Assembly: GCF_022565775.1 (NCBI RefSeq)
Contig: NZ_JAIUMC010000011.1
Span: forward strand, 1-59,093
Length of the DNA: 59,093 bases
DNA from: Natronospirillum sp.
GTDB taxonomy: Bacteria; Pseudomonadota; Gammaproteobacteria; Pseudomonadales; Natronospirillaceae
Reading direction: 5' to 3'
The notes under the pieces: generated by a model
Told to the model about the DNA's origin: nothing
The model's input: only the letters and a program-made list of their open reading frames with translations
Database searches by the model: none
Position numbers and translations under genes: made by a program
Shown here: piece by piece, positions 19,256 to 29,482 of the stretch
Numbering within the stretch: the first letter of the stretch is position 1
Layout: each line of letters starts with the position of its first letter

Positions 19256-20500
19256 TCAGGCAGCGCCCAGAGCGCGCTGTACTTCACGGGCCTCCAGCAG
19301 CGCCTGTTGCTGCAGGTGGCGCAGCTGATCGCGAGTAATATCGAGCTGTTGCAGGGCCCGGTCTGACACCTTGTCGACCGGATTGCGCTCCAGAAAGCGG
19401 GCCAGGCGTAACCAGGCACCGAGACGACCTCTGCTCTCCAGCAAGGCGGTATTGAGCAGCGCATCCAGTGGCAGGTGGTCGAGCAATTCCTTCATTGGGC
19501 GATCAAAAAAGGCATCCAGACAACTCAAAAGCCCGACCGTGAAGGCGGCATTCTCCATCGGTGGTCGGGTTTCCTGCGCCAGATATTGGCAGAAATGTGC
19601 ATTGAACAGGGTGACATCCTGCAAGGCCTTGCCCCGATCCGAGTGATTGTCCATCAGCAACAGCGTGATCCAGCTGCGCAACCGGTTCAACCCCAGCAGA
19701 GCAATCGCCTGCTGCAAAGACTTGATGTTGCGCTGGCGACGATAGAGCGCAGAGTTCACCAGGCGCAGCAGCTTGATCGACAGCGACGGGTCGCGCTCCA
19801 GAACGCGAACCACATCCTTGATATCGACTTCAGGCTGATAGAGGGTGCTGATCAGGTCGAGCACGACGGCGCGGTCTGTGCCCAGGGCTCTTCCGGAGAC
19901 GATCTGCGGCTTGCTGAAGAAATAGCCCTGATACATTTCAAAGCCCAGCTCACGGCATTGCTCGTACTGCTCGAGGGTCTCCACCTTCTCGGCCAGCAAC
20001 TGAACATTGTAGGGCTCCAGTTCGTCGATTACCCGAGGCAACTCGGCCAACGGCAGATGAATGAGATCCACCTTGACGATATCGATCAGGTTCAACAGGT
20101 CTGCCGGGTACTTGCGCGGGCCATAGTCATCTACCGCGATAGTGAACCCCCGCGCCTTCAACTCCTGCAACTTGTCGAGCAGATGAGGCGTGATGGGTAT
20201 ATCTTCCAGCAGTTCAATGACCAGATGTTTCTTGGCGAAGTCTGGCGCTGCCGACAGCATGTCGAGGGTAAAATTGACGAAGGCCCGTTTGCCGGCAACG
20301 ATGTCCAGCAGGTCCACTTCGGTCAGGGCATTGATCAGCACTCTGGCTGAAGCACCGGAGCCGTCGCTGAACGCCGCAGTATTGCCGCCTATCAGGCCTC
20401 GATAGAGCAATTCATAGCCCACAATGCGCAGGTCAGCATCAAAAATAGGCTGACGAGCGAACAGCGGAACCATGTCTTCAGCGGGACTTTCCTGTGTCAC
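19256..20500 (-). CDS. EAL-HDOD signalling protein
   Basis: The protein (414 residues) joins an EAL-like domain (about 10-200) to an HDOD domain (about 205-390), the YuxH/CdgJ arrangement. The EAL motif reads YELLYRG, so the signature Ala is Leu; later positions (IELLED, AVDDYG, KVDLIH, AEKVET, QGYFF) are largely kept. Relatives act in motility and biofilm control, often without measurable c-di-GMP hydrolysis; activity here is unknown. There is no ATG at the expected place: the GTG at 20500 has AGGA eight bases upstream and is chosen; a TTG at 20506 is too close to that site. Confidence 0.88.
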   Translation of the reverse strand: MTQESPAEDMVPLFARQPIFDADLRIVGYELLYRGLIGGNTAAFSDGSGASARVLINALTEVDLLDIVAGKRAFVNFTLDMLSAAPDFAKKHLVIELLEDIPITPHLLDKLQELKARGFTIAVDDYGPRKYPADLLNLIDIVKVDLIHLPLAELPRVIDELEPYNVQLLAEKVETLEQYEQCRELGFEMYQGYFFSKPQIVSGRALGTDRAVVLDLISTLYQPEVDIKDVVRVLERDPSLSIKLLRLVNSALYRRQRNIKSLQQAIALLGLNRLRSWITLLLMDNHSDRGKALQDVTLFNAHFCQYLAQETRPPMENAAFTVGLLSCLDAFFDRPMKELLDHLPLDALLNTALLESRGRLGAWLRLARFLERNPVDKVSDRALQQLDITRDQLRHLQQQALLEAREVQRALGAA

Positions 20501-20587
20501 ACTCAACGTCCTATTGAGGAATGCAGTTAAAGCATAGTCGATGCTCTGCCTGTGTGCCTATCCTGACATTTTATCCAGTAGTCGCCT

Positions 20588-20622
20588 GTCAGGGGCAGTC
20601 GCGCAATCGGACCGCCCCTGAC
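20588..20622 (-). terminator. Strong hairpin after ilvH, probable terminator
   Basis: GTCAGGGGCAGTC at 20588-20600 and GACCGCCCCTGAC at 20610-20622 form a 13-bp stem with one G-U pair and a 9-base loop, 8 bases after the ilvH stop. No T tract follows on either strand, so it may be a Rho-assisted terminator or a 3'-end stabiliser. Confidence 0.5.
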
Positions 20623-20630
20623 GGACAACT

Positions 20631-21128
20631 TCAGACGCTCAGCGTCTTCTCGCCCCGGGATATCCCGGACACACCGGAACGCACGACTTCCAGTACCGAA
20701 GCCTGAGCCAGGGCATCCAGGAAAGCATCCAGCTTGTCGCTGTGTCCGGCGACCTGAATGGTGTAGGTATTGGGCGTGACGTCGATCACCTGACCGCGAA
20801 AAATATCGGCAGTCCTTTTGACTTCCTCACGCTGTGCGCCCGCTGCCCGCACCTTGACCAGCAACAGTTCGCGCTCCACATGCACGCCTTCGGTCAGATC
20901 GACCAACTTGACCACCTCGATCAGCTTGTGCAACTGCTTGGTGATCTGCTCGATCACCTGATCGGTGGCCTGAGTGACCAGCGTCATGCGCGACAGGGTA
21001 GGATCCTCCGTGGGGGCTACCGTCAGCGAGTCGATGTTGTAGCCGCGCTGCGCGAACAACCCAACTACCCGTGCCAGCGCGCCCGATTCATTTTCCATCA
21101 GTACCGAAATGATACGCCGCGTGGTCAT
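20631..21128 (-). CDS. ilvH: Acetolactate synthase small (regulatory) subunit
   Basis: The 165-residue protein has an N-terminal ACT domain (RRIISVLMENESGALARVVG, then GYNIDSLTVAPT) and a C-terminal regulatory domain. It binds valine in the family and controls the catalytic IlvI subunit. The frame is open to 21164, but the ATG at 21128 forms a TGATG junction with the ilvI stop (one shared base) and gives the standard [10 protein letters not shown] start. The operon is ilvI-ilvH, followed by a strong hairpin. Confidence 0.96.
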   Translation of the reverse strand: MTTRRIISVLMENESGALARVVGLFAQRGYNIDSLTVAPTEDPTLSRMTLVTQATDQVIEQITKQLHKLIEVVKLVDLTEGVHVERELLLVKVRAAGAQREEVKRTADIFRGQVIDVTPNTYTIQVAGHSDKLDAFLDALAQASVLEVVRSGVSGISRGEKTLSV

Positions 21129-22888
21129 CAGGTTCTCTCCGTCTTGCTCAGGAACATGTCGCACATGGCACCACCGGGCACATGCATGGGGTAAACGTGC
21201 TCTTTGGGGTCGACCAGTACATCCATGAACACCAGCCGGTCTTTCATGGCAAAGGCCTCTTTCAGCGCCGGCTCCAGATCCGAAGGTTTCTCGATGCGCA
21301 TGCCGACATGACCATAGGCCTCGGCCAGACGGACAAAGTCAGGCAGTGAATCCATGTAGGAGTTCGAGTAGCGGGACTCATAATTCATGTCCTGCCATTG
21401 TTTGACCATGCCCAGATAGCCGTTGTTCAGATTGAGAATCTTGACCGGCAGGTTGTACTGCTTGCAGGTCGACAATTCCTGAATGTTCATCTGAATCGAG
21501 CCTTCTCCAGTGACGCAGACCACATCGTCATCCGGGAAGTTCAGCGCCACGCCCATGGCGGCTGGCAGGCCGAAGCCCATGGTGCCCAGCCCGCCGGAGT
21601 TGATCCAGCGGTTGGGCTTGTTGAACCGGTAATATTGCGCCGCATACATCTGGTGCTGACCAACATCACTGGTCACAAAGGCATCGCCACCGGTGGCGCG
21701 CCACATGGCTTCGATGACAAACTGCGGCTTCATCATCTGGCTGTCGTCCGTCTTGTAACGACCGCCATGACGACCCCGCCATTCGTTGATCTGCGACCAC
21801 CAGATACCCAGCGCTTCCCGATCGACTTCCAGTTTGCTCTCGTCGATGGCCTTGAGCATTTCCGCAAGCACCGATTTGACTGGACCGACGATGGGAATAT
21901 CCACCCGCACTGTCTTGGATATCGATGTGGGGTCAATGTCGATATGGATGATCTTGGCGTTGGGACAGAACTTGCCCGTATTGTTCGTTACCCGGTCATC
22001 AAAGCGCGCGCCGATGGCAATGATGACATCGGCATTGTGCATCGCCATGTTGGCTTCATAGCTGCCATGCATGCCCAGCATGCCGACAAACTGATCGTCG
22101 CCACCGGGGAACGCACCCAGTCCCATCAGGGTATTGGTCACCGGATAGCCCAGCGTTTTACCGAGCTGCGTCAGCAAATCGGATGCTTCACCCAGAATGA
22201 CGCCGCCACCACTGTAGATCATGGGTCGCTTGGCCTGCAGCAGCAGATTGACCGCCTTGCGGATCTGGCCGGCATGCCCCTTGCTGACCGGATTGTAGGA
22301 GCGCATCCGGACTTCTTTCGGATAGACGTAGGGAAACCGCTCGTTCGGCATTGTCATATCCTTGGGGATATCCAGTACCACAGGTCCCGGGCGGCCGCTG
22401 CTGGCGATGTAGAAGGCTTTCTTGACCATGGCCGGGATATCGGCCGGGTTGCGCACGGACATGTTGTGCTTCACGACCGGACGGGAGATCCCCATCATGT
22501 CGGTTTCCTGGAACGCATCGTCACCAATCAGATGGCTCATGACCTGGCCGGTGATCACCACCATGGGGATCGAGTCCATGTAGGCTGTCGCCAGTCCGGT
22601 AACCGCGTTGGTCGCGCCAGGGCCGCTGGTGACCAGCACCACACCGGGCTTGCCACTGGCTCGGGCATAGGCGTCTGCCATGTGGGTGGCCGCCTGTTCG
22701 TGCCGCACCAGAATGTGTTTTACATCCTCCTGATTGTGCAGCGCGTCATAAATATGGAGCACCGCACCACCGGGATAGCCGTAAACGTATTCAACCCCTT
22801 CATCTTTCAGGGCACGCATCAGCATCTGCCCGCCGGACAGCATGGGTGGCTTGGTCTTGCTTTCGGGTTTCTCTTTCAGCTCGGTCAT
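21128..22888 (-). CDS. ilvI: Acetolactate synthase large (catalytic) subunit
   Basis: This thiamine-diphosphate enzyme (586 residues) condenses pyruvate with pyruvate or 2-oxobutyrate. The three domains are in order: [14 protein letters not shown] with the catalytic Glu in [15 protein letters not shown], a central FAD-binding domain, and the C-terminal ThDP/Mg2+ motif GEGSIQMN through [13 protein letters not shown]. The motif starts GEG rather than GDG; I recall the same change in Pseudomonas-type IlvI proteins, so it does not imply loss of function. Residues 1-15 (Lys/Glu/Pro-rich) are a short extension. First gene of ilvIH. Confidence 0.96.
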   Translation of the reverse strand: MTELKEKPESKTKPPMLSGGQMLMRALKDEGVEYVYGYPGGAVLHIYDALHNQEDVKHILVRHEQAATHMADAYARASGKPGVVLVTSGPGATNAVTGLATAYMDSIPMVVITGQVMSHLIGDDAFQETDMMGISRPVVKHNMSVRNPADIPAMVKKAFYIASSGRPGPVVLDIPKDMTMPNERFPYVYPKEVRMRSYNPVSKGHAGQIRKAVNLLLQAKRPMIYSGGGVILGEASDLLTQLGKTLGYPVTNTLMGLGAFPGGDDQFVGMLGMHGSYEANMAMHNADVIIAIGARFDDRVTNNTGKFCPNAKIIHIDIDPTSISKTVRVDIPIVGPVKSVLAEMLKAIDESKLEVDREALGIWWSQINEWRGRHGGRYKTDDSQMMKPQFVIEAMWRATGGDAFVTSDVGQHQMYAAQYYRFNKPNRWINSGGLGTMGFGLPAAMGVALNFPDDDVVCVTGEGSIQMNIQELSTCKQYNLPVKILNLNNGYLGMVKQWQDMNYESRYSNSYMDSLPDFVRLAEAYGHVGMRIEKPSDLEPALKEAFAMKDRLVFMDVLVDPKEHVYPMHVPGGAMCDMFLSKTERT

Positions 22889-23373
22889 GTCCGTGTCTCA
22901 CTCTGCCAGGCGCATGGTCGGGCCATTGCTGCGCCAAAAAAAGGGGAGACTGACAAGCATTACGCAGGGCGTGCGCTGAAAGCACACAGACGACAGTGGT
23001 CAGGAAAGGATAAGGCAGGACGCAGAGCGCTGCGGACTATCCTGTGCCAGCATTTTTGCGGTAACAAAAAAACTCACCGGACCAAGAGTCGCCCCTCGAC
23101 CAGGACACCTGTCTGCAGCCAGTGGGCTGATCATCATGCTCACCGAACGCTACCTTTTGGGTAACGTCCAGAACATCGGTATGACCCGCTCATGCTGACT
23201 GTGGACGCTTGCCATGAGGCCGAAGCAGTCGAAACTTGCACAGTCACCAACGACCAATACAGTCGTCGATAAGGGCTATTGTCGCTGCACACGGCGGAAA
23301 GTCAACCACTGGCTGGCCCCCGCGTTGTTATACGGGCATACTTTACCCTTGGTAAAGTCTGGAAGTGAGCGGT
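22889..23373. other. Divergent intergenic region between ilvI and tetR
   Basis: This 485-base region separates ilvI (minus) from tetR (plus). The ilvI side would give a transcript leader with two T7 tracts (as read on the minus strand, near 22935 and 23070) but no GC-rich stem directly before either, and no branched-chain-residue-rich leader peptide, so attenuation is not supported. The tetR end holds a perfect palindrome (separate entry). No further gene is seen. Confidence 0.5.
23340..23358. promoter_or_regulatory. Palindromic operator upstream of tetR
   Basis: ACTTTACC-N3-GGTAAAGT is a perfect 8+8 inverted repeat 15 bases before the tetR ATG, the size and place expected for an autoregulatory TetR operator. 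TTGGTAAA, the right half with two central bases, recurs at 26337-26344, about 80 bp upstream of gcdH. Confidence 0.6.
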
Positions 23374-23844
23374 ATGGCACGGGCGTCGAAGAAGGATCAC
23401 ATCATCGAACAGGCAACAGGGCTGTTTCTGGAGCAGGGCTTCAAGGGCACGTCCATCGATCTGGTGGTGACCACCTGCGGCGTCTCCAAGCCGACGGTCT
23501 ACAAGCATTTTCCGGACAAGACGATTCTGATTGGCGCCGTCATGGCGCACTGGCTGCAGGGCCGGGTACAACCTCTGGCCAGCGACTGGTCACTGACCGA
23601 CGTCTGGCACCATCTGTGTCAGCACTGGTGGAGCCCCGAGCCGATGCACATGTATCGACTGGTGATCAGTGAAGGGTGGCGTTTCCCGAAGGCTGCAGAG
23701 GCCTTCTGGACAGAGTTCGACGCCGCCTGGTGGGCCCAGGCCGACGCCTGGCAGGCTCAACAGTCCGATATCGAAGCCGCCGGGTTGCAGCTGCGTCTGC
23801 AGGCTGAGCTCTGGCGGCAGCTGGTGCCCCAGTCGGTCAAATGA
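23374..23844 (+). CDS. TetR-family transcriptional regulator
   Basis: The protein is 156 residues, short for the family. The N-terminal TetR helix-turn-helix is clear (IIEQATGLFLEQGFKGTSID, then VSKPTVYKHFPDK). The C-terminal ligand domain is short and rich in Trp. The ATG at 23374 is preferred because GGAAG lies eight bases upstream; an in-frame GTG at 23365 sits on top of that site. Its 3' end overlaps the convergent CoA-transferase gene by 8 bases. With a palindrome in front of it and a matching half-site before gcdH, it may repress the neighbouring glutaryl-CoA operon; this is inference. Confidence 0.88.
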   Translation: MARASKKDHIIEQATGLFLEQGFKGTSIDLVVTTCGVSKPTVYKHFPDKTILIGAVMAHWLQGRVQPLASDWSLTDVWHHLCQHWWSPEPMHMYRLVISEGWRFPKAAEAFWTEFDAAWWAQADAWQAQQSDIEAAGLQLRLQAELWRQLVPQSVK

Positions 23845-25072
23845 TGCCTGCTGCACGCAGGCTGCTCAACTCCTGCTCCGACTTGTCGAGCAACTGCTGC
23901 AATACCGTCGTCGTGTCCGCACCCAGCATAGGTGGGGCGGTTTCGGCGTTCATCGCCTGACCATTCAGCTTAACCGGATTTCCGACCATCCTGACGCCGT
24001 GCCCGTCTCCGTACGCTGACGGATCAGCCGGTGCTCTGTGGCGCTCGATCAGCAGTTCCCGGTGCTCGACCTGCGGGTCGGCAAACACCCGATCAATTGT
24101 ATTGATCGGGCCGCAGGGCACACCTGCGCCTTCCAGCAACTGCACCCAGTGATCCGTGGATGCCTGCAGAAACAGCGGCTCCAGCAGCGGAATCAGTTCA
24201 CGGCGATGAGCCACCCGGCTGGCGTTGGTTACAAACCGCTCATCCTGCGCCAGTTCAGGCTCACTCAGGGCTTCGCAAAGGCGCCGAAACTGATCATCAT
24301 TGCCGACGGTGAGAATCATGTGCCCGTCCTGCGTGGCGAAGGCCTGATAGGGCACGATATTGGGATGCGCATTGCCCATGCGCTGCGGTACATCACCCGA
24401 CGTCAGATAGTTCTGTGCCTGGTTGGCCAGCACCGCCACCTGCACATCGAGCAGACTGATGTCGATCCAACTGCCCTCTCCGGTGCGGTCTCTCTGTACC
24501 ACGGCTGCCAGCACGGCATTGGCCGCATACATGCCGGCAAAGATATCGGTCAGCGCCACGCCCACCTTGACCGGACCGCCACCGGGTTCATTGTCCGGCT
24601 GGCCGGTCAGACTCATCAGCCCGCCCATGCCCTGCACCAGAAAGTCATAGCCGGCGCGATGCGCGTAGGGGCCGGTCTGACCAAAACCGGTGATGGAGCA
24701 GTAGATCAGATCGGGTTTTATCTGCTGCAGGCTGTCGTAATCCAGTCCGTACTTTTTCAGACCGCCCTGCTTGAAGTTTTCCACCAGTACATCGCACTGC
24801 TGCACCAGTTCTCGCACCAGTTGCTGGCCTTCCGGTGCGGTTATATCAATGGCCACGGACTGTTTGCCCCGGTTGGCCGACAGAAAGTAGGCCGCCTCAC
24901 CACTGGCCTCATGCCAGGGCGGCCCCCAGCCACGCGTGTCATCACCTCGCCCGGGGCGCTCCACCTTGATCACCTCCGCGCCCATATCGGCCAGCCACTG
25001 GGTTGCCCAGGGGCCGGCCAGAATGCGCGACAGGTCCAGTACGCGCAATCCATTCAGCGGCCGAGTGTTCAC
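23837..25072 (-). CDS. CaiB/BaiF (family III) CoA-transferase, probable glutarate CoA-transferase
   Basis: The 411-residue protein is a family III CoA-transferase: RVLDLSRILAGPWATQWLAD at the N-terminus, the interlocked-fold segment VENFKQGGLKKYGLDY, and Asp176 in ALTDIFAGMYA, aligned with the family's catalytic Asp. It starts with GTG 6 bases after gcdH. Next to glutaryl-CoA dehydrogenase, the expected role is activation of glutarate with CoA from succinyl-CoA, as in the Pseudomonas gcdH-gcdG pair and human SUGCT. The family cannot be told apart by substrate from sequence alone, so the role rests on context. Confidence 0.9.
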   Translation of the reverse strand: MNTRPLNGLRVLDLSRILAGPWATQWLADMGAEVIKVERPGRGDDTRGWGPPWHEASGEAAYFLSANRGKQSVAIDITAPEGQQLVRELVQQCDVLVENFKQGGLKKYGLDYDSLQQIKPDLIYCSITGFGQTGPYAHRAGYDFLVQGMGGLMSLTGQPDNEPGGGPVKVGVALTDIFAGMYAANAVLAAVVQRDRTGEGSWIDISLLDVQVAVLANQAQNYLTSGDVPQRMGNAHPNIVPYQAFATQDGHMILTVGNDDQFRRLCEALSEPELAQDERFVTNASRVAHRRELIPLLEPLFLQASTDHWVQLLEGAGVPCGPINTIDRVFADPQVEHRELLIERHRAPADPSAYGDGHGVRMVGNPVKLNGQAMNAETAPPMLGADTTTVLQQLLDKSEQELSSLRAAGII

Positions 25073-25077
25073 AAGGC

Positions 25078-26256
25078 TTACCCGAAGGCCTGCAGACCGG
25101 TCTGCGCACGGCCCAGGATCAGTGCGTGAATGTCATGCGTGCCTTCATAGGTGTTCACCGTTTCCAGATTCACCATATGGCGCATCACACCATACTCTTC
25201 CGAAATCCCGTTGCCACCGTGCATGTCACGGGCGACACGGGCGATATCCAGAGCCTTGCCACAGTTGTTGCGCTTGATCAGGGAGACCATTTCCGGTGCC
25301 CAGTTGCCACTGTCCATCTGCCGGCCCACCTGCAGCGCTGCCTGCAGGCCCAGAGTGATCTCGGTCTGCATGTTAGCCAGTTTGAGCTGCACCAGCTGAG
25401 TGGCGGCCAGTGGGCGACCAAACTGCTTGCGATCCAGCGTGTATTGCCGGGCGGCGTGCCAGCAGAACTCGGCCGCCCCCATGGTGCCCCAGGCAATGCC
25501 ATAGCGCGCCTTGTTCAGGCAGCCGAAGGGACCGGCCAGGCCAGACGCTTCCGGGAGCAAATTGTCTTCCGGCACGAATGCCTCGTCCAGCACGATTTCG
25601 CCGGTGATAGAGGCGCGCAGGGACAGCTTGCCCTTGATCTGCGGGGTGCTGAACCCTTTGGTGTCACGTTCGACGATAAAGCCCTTGATCTTGCCGTCAT
25701 GGGCTTCCGATTTGGCCCAGACCACGGCCAGATCGGCAATCGGACTGTTGGTAATCCAGGTCTTGGCGCCAGTCAGCTTGTAACCGCCATCGACTTTCTT
25801 GGCGCGGGTCTCCATGGAGCCAGGATCAGAGCCGTGATTGGGCTCGGTCAGGCCGAAACAGCCGATCAGTTCCCCAGTGGCCAGACGGGGTAGATATTTC
25901 TGTTTCTGCTCCTCTGTGCCGTAGGCCTCAATCGGGTACATGACCAGGGAGGACTGCACGCTCATCGCCGAGCGGTAGCCGGAATCGACCCGCTCGACTT
26001 CGCGCGCAATCAGTCCGTAGGCGACATGGCCAATGCCAGCGCCGCCATACTGCTCGGCAACCGTCGGCCCGAGCAGGCCGAGGTCACCCATTTCAGTCAT
26101 GATGGCGCGGTCAAAGTGCTCTTCACGCGCCGCCACCATGACTCTGGGCTGCAACTGCTCCTGGCAGTAGGATTGCGCAGAGTCACGGATCATGCGTTCT
26201 TCATCGGTCAGTTGCTGTTCAAGCAACAGGGGGTCACCCCACTGGAACTGGCTCAT
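25078..26256 (-). CDS. gcdH: Glutaryl-CoA dehydrogenase
   Basis: The FAD enzyme oxidises and decarboxylates glutaryl-CoA to crotonyl-CoA and CO2 in lysine, hydroxylysine and glutarate breakdown. The 392 residues align closely with human [18 protein letters not shown] start, [39 protein letters not shown], and catalytic Glu371 in [17 protein letters not shown]. The frame opens at 26292; the ATG at 26256 with GAGG five bases upstream gives the family's start. It is the first gene of the gcdH-CoA-transferase operon. Electrons should go to ETF. Confidence 0.95.
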   Translation of the reverse strand: MSQFQWGDPLLLEQQLTDEERMIRDSAQSYCQEQLQPRVMVAAREEHFDRAIMTEMGDLGLLGPTVAEQYGGAGIGHVAYGLIAREVERVDSGYRSAMSVQSSLVMYPIEAYGTEEQKQKYLPRLATGELIGCFGLTEPNHGSDPGSMETRAKKVDGGYKLTGAKTWITNSPIADLAVVWAKSEAHDGKIKGFIVERDTKGFSTPQIKGKLSLRASITGEIVLDEAFVPEDNLLPEASGLAGPFGCLNKARYGIAWGTMGAAEFCWHAARQYTLDRKQFGRPLAATQLVQLKLANMQTEITLGLQAALQVGRQMDSGNWAPEMVSLIKRNNCGKALDIARVARDMHGGNGISEEYGVMRHMVNLETVNTYEGTHDIHALILGRAQTGLQAFG

Positions 26257-26336
26257 AACGGCCTCGCTGTCTTTGGCTGGTGCTGAGCGCATTCAACGGA
26301 TCACTCCATTAAACGACTCGATTAAATGTCTACATT

Positions 26337-26344
26337 TTGGTAAA
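26337..26344. promoter_or_regulatory. Possible TetR half-site upstream of gcdH
   Basis: TTGGTAAA matches the right half of the tetR palindrome, 8 of 8 bases. The left half is not conserved here, so this is only a half-site lying between the gcdH start and the clpB stop. Confidence 0.3.
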
Positions 26345-26374
26345 CCATAGACTAAAAAAGGCTGTTATGCACGC

Positions 26375-28948
26375 TCAGTTTGAAAAAATCAGCTTCCCAT
26401 CCTGTTCATCCACGTGGACAGTATCCCCGGCCTTGTACTCGCCTTTCAGCAGCGCCGTGGCCAGCGGGTTTTCCATTTCGCGCTGAATGGTGCGCTTCAA
26501 CGGCCGTGCACCGTAGACCGGGTCATACCCGGCCTCGCACAGCAACTCCAGAGCATTGTCACTGACCACCAGCCCCAACTCCTGATCACCCAGCCTCTGG
26601 CGCAGCAGGTTGAGCTGGATGTCCGCAATACCGCGGATCTCGGCGGCCTGCAGCGGGTGGAAGACGACAATTTCGTCAATTCGGTTGATGAATTCAGGCC
26701 GGAAGTGCTGACCCACCACATCGATCACGGCCGTTTTCATCTGGTCGTAGTTTTCTTCACCCGACAGCCGCTGAATGTGGTCACTGCCCAGGTTGGACGT
26801 CATGACGATCACGGTATTGCGGAAGTCCACCGTCCGGCCCTGGCCATCCGTCAGCCGGCCATCATCAAGTACCTGCAGCAAAATGTTGAACACGTCCGAG
26901 TGCGCCTTCTCCACCTCATCGAGAAGAATGACGCTGTAGGGACGCCGCCGCACCAATTCGGTCAACTGCCCACCTTCTTCATAGCCGACATAGCCCGGAG
27001 GCGCCCCGACCAGGCGGGCCACCGAATGCTTCTCCATGAACTCGGACATGTCGATACGAACCATCGACTCCTGGGTATCGAAGAGGAACTCTGCCAGCGC
27101 CTTGCACAGTTCGGTCTTGCCCACCCCGGTAGGACCGAGAAACAGGAAAGACCCGTTGGGCCGGTTGGGGTCGGACAGCCCTGACCGGGACCGACGGACC
27201 GCGTTAGCCACTGACACCACCGCCTCATGTTGGCCGATGACCTTGGCATGCAGAGCTTCTTCCATGCGCACCAGCTTGTCGCGCTCGCCTTCCAGCATTT
27301 TCTCCACGGGAATGCCGGTCCAGCGGGATACCACCTTGGCTATCGACTCTTCGGTAACCCGGTTGTGCAGCAGTTTCATGTCCATCATTTCGGCCTGGCT
27401 GGCCATGTCGAGCTGGCGTTCGAGCTGCGGTATCAGCCCGTACTGCAACTCCGACATTTTGGCCAGATCGCCTTTGCGGCGAGCCGCTTCAATCTGCTTG
27501 CGCGCGTCTTCAAGCTGCTCTTTTATCCGCTGCGTGCCTTGCAGCGCGGCCTTCTCGGTGTTCCAGATTTCTTCCAGATCCGCATACTCGCGCTCGACCT
27601 TTTCCAGGGTCTTGTTGAGCTCCTCGAGACGCTTCCTGGTCGCGGCATCCGTCTCTTTCTTCAGCGCCTCGGCTTCGATTTTCAACTGGATACGACGGCG
27701 GTCCAGACGATCCATGGACTCCGGCTTGGAGTCAATCTCCATGCGAATACGGCTCGCCGCCTCATCCATCAGGTCTATGGCCTTGTCAGGCAGTTGCCGA
27801 TCGGTGATATAGCGCTGCGACAGTGTGACCGCCGAAATCAGAGCAGAATCGGTAATCTCTACCCCGTGATGCACTTCATAAGGCTCTTTCAGGCCACGCA
27901 GTATGGCAATGGTGTCTTCCATGCCCGGCTCCGCCACCAGCACCTTCTGGAAGCGGCGCTCCAGAGCACCGTCTTTTTCGATGTGCTGACGGTATTCGTC
28001 CAGTGTAGTGGCACCGACACAATGCAATTCACCCCGGGCCAGCGCCGGTTTGAGCATATTGCCTGCGTCCATGGCGCCTTCGCCCTTGCCGGCACCCACC
28101 ATGGTGTGCAGCTCGTCGATGAACAAAATGATCTGGCCTTCCTGCTTGGCCAGCTCATTGAGCACGGCTTTAAGTCGCTCTTCAAATTCGCCGCGATATT
28201 TGGCCCCGGCCAGCAGTGCCCCCAGATCCAGTGACAGCACCTGCTTGCGCTTGAGGCCTTCCGGTACTTCACCATCCACTATGCGTTGGGCCAGCCCTTC
28301 GACAATCGCGGTCTTGCCGACGCCGGGCTCGCCTATCAATACCGGGTTATTCTTGCGCCGCCGCTGCAGCACCTGAATCGTGCGCCGTATTTCGTCGTCA
28401 CGGCCGATGACCGGGTCCAGCTTGCCCTGGTGGGCGCGCTCGGTCAGGTTGATGGTGTACTTGTCCAGAGCCTGACGCTGGTCTTCGGCATTCTGGCTGT
28501 TGACCTTCTCGCCGCCGCGCACCTCTTCAATGGCCTTGTTCAACGCCTCTTCAGTGACCCCGGCATCTTTCAGAATCCGGCCGACAGGCCCCTTGTCCTG
28601 CACCATGGCCAACAGCACCATTTCACTGGTAATGAACTGGTCGCCCTGTTTCTGCGCCAGCTTGTCGGCCTTGTTCATGACGCGACCCAGATCCGGGGCC
28701 ATGCCCAGCTCTCCGTCATGGTCCGGCTGCCGCGCCAGGCTGTCGAGGCGTTCTTCAGTGCTCTTGCGCACTGCACCCACTTCAACGCCGGCCCGCTGCA
28801 GCAACGGGGTAAGCCCGGAACCCTGCTGATTCAGCATGGCCAGCAGCAGATGCGCCGGATCTATCTGGTTGTGGTCACGGCCCAGGGCCAGCGACTGTGC
28901 ATCAGCAAGTGCCAGTTGCAACTTACTGGTCAGTTGATCGATTCTCAT
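26375..28948 (-). CDS. clpB: ATP-dependent disaggregase ClpB
   Basis: At 857 residues it equals E. coli ClpB. Order: double Clp N-domain (1-145), first AAA+ domain with [13 protein letters not shown], a long coiled-coil middle domain (about 400-530), second AAA+ domain with [12 protein letters not shown], and a C-terminal D2-small domain. Unlike ClpA/ClpX it lacks a ClpP-binding loop; with DnaK/DnaJ it rescues aggregated proteins in the cytosol. A sigma-32 promoter lies about 55-85 bases upstream. In E. coli rluD-pgeF-clpB are adjacent and co-directional; here a plus-strand gene sits between pgeF and clpB. Confidence 0.98.
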   Translation of the reverse strand: MRIDQLTSKLQLALADAQSLALGRDHNQIDPAHLLLAMLNQQGSGLTPLLQRAGVEVGAVRKSTEERLDSLARQPDHDGELGMAPDLGRVMNKADKLAQKQGDQFITSEMVLLAMVQDKGPVGRILKDAGVTEEALNKAIEEVRGGEKVNSQNAEDQRQALDKYTINLTERAHQGKLDPVIGRDDEIRRTIQVLQRRRKNNPVLIGEPGVGKTAIVEGLAQRIVDGEVPEGLKRKQVLSLDLGALLAGAKYRGEFEERLKAVLNELAKQEGQIILFIDELHTMVGAGKGEGAMDAGNMLKPALARGELHCVGATTLDEYRQHIEKDGALERRFQKVLVAEPGMEDTIAILRGLKEPYEVHHGVEITDSALISAVTLSQRYITDRQLPDKAIDLMDEAASRIRMEIDSKPESMDRLDRRRIQLKIEAEALKKETDAATRKRLEELNKTLEKVEREYADLEEIWNTEKAALQGTQRIKEQLEDARKQIEAARRKGDLAKMSELQYGLIPQLERQLDMASQAEMMDMKLLHNRVTEESIAKVVSRWTGIPVEKMLEGERDKLVRMEEALHAKVIGQHEAVVSVANAVRRSRSGLSDPNRPNGSFLFLGPTGVGKTELCKALAEFLFDTQESMVRIDMSEFMEKHSVARLVGAPPGYVGYEEGGQLTELVRRRPYSVILLDEVEKAHSDVFNILLQVLDDGRLTDGQGRTVDFRNTVIVMTSNLGSDHIQRLSGEENYDQMKTAVIDVVGQHFRPEFINRIDEIVVFHPLQAAEIRGIADIQLNLLRQRLGDQELGLVVSDNALELLCEAGYDPVYGARPLKRTIQREMENPLATALLKGEYKAGDTVHVDEQDGKLIFSN

Positions 28949-29004
28949 GGTCTCTCGGTCTCCCGTATTCTGGCTGATTGTTTCAGCATTCTCTTAACTT
29001 CATT

Positions 29005-29032
29005 AATGGGGGATGCCACGGAGAATTCAATC
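29005..29032 (-). promoter_or_regulatory. Heat-shock (sigma-32) promoter of clpB
   Basis: Read on the minus strand, TTGAA (29026-29030) and CCCCAT (29006-29011, extended CCCCCATTAA) are spaced by 14 bases, matching the sigma-32 consensus of -35 CTTGAA and -10 CCCCATNT. It ends about 55 bases before the clpB ATG, giving a short leader. Confidence 0.85.
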
Positions 29033-29482
29033 CAGCCAGGTTGCTTGACATAAAGCGCTCAAGCAGCAAAGCTTTAAGTTAACGGTCAAGGCAACGAATG
29101 GAAGGTTCATTGGTTTACGACAGGTCGCTACAGACAATGTCATCCCGCCAGCAGAGTCACCCCCGACTCTCGCGCATCCTCCGCCTCTGCCCGAAGAAGC
29201 ACCCCTGCTCCACTGACTTTCACCTTTCCGAATGGTTCGACGAATAGCCGAATCCCTGCGTCTGCCCGGGTTGTGCCGGGACATGATGCTCGGACCACGA
29301 TTGAGCGCGCTCGTTCTGTTCTGATTGCGGTGCACAGAGTCTGACCATCATCTACCCACATCTCATGGCCCCTGATTGACGCAGTGTCTGCTGCCCCATC
29401 CGCTCGCTGCGATCGGCGACGGATTCCGGCTTCATCCCGGTGAAGCCACTTCCGCTGACAACAATATAAGAGGATATACCTC
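29033..29482. other. Intergenic region between clpB promoter and the S51 peptidase gene
   Basis: About 450 bases with no gene I can support. Both strands contain frames open for over 100 codons, but their third-codon-position composition is unlike the surrounding genes and no family is recognised. A 7-bp hairpin, GGCTTCA at 29428-29434 with TGAAGCC at 29441-29447, lies about 35 bases before the start of the next gene. The stretch may be decayed DNA that came in with the peptidase gene. Confidence 0.35.

Noticed and set aside
21398-23164. A 588-codon plus-strand open frame opposite ilvI
   Set aside because: Antisense shadow of a clear ilvI gene, no recognisable domain.
22889-23213. Attenuator and leader peptide for ilvIH
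   Set aside because: Two T tracts exist on the ilvI strand, but no stable stem directly before them and no Val/Leu/Ile-rich short peptide was seen.
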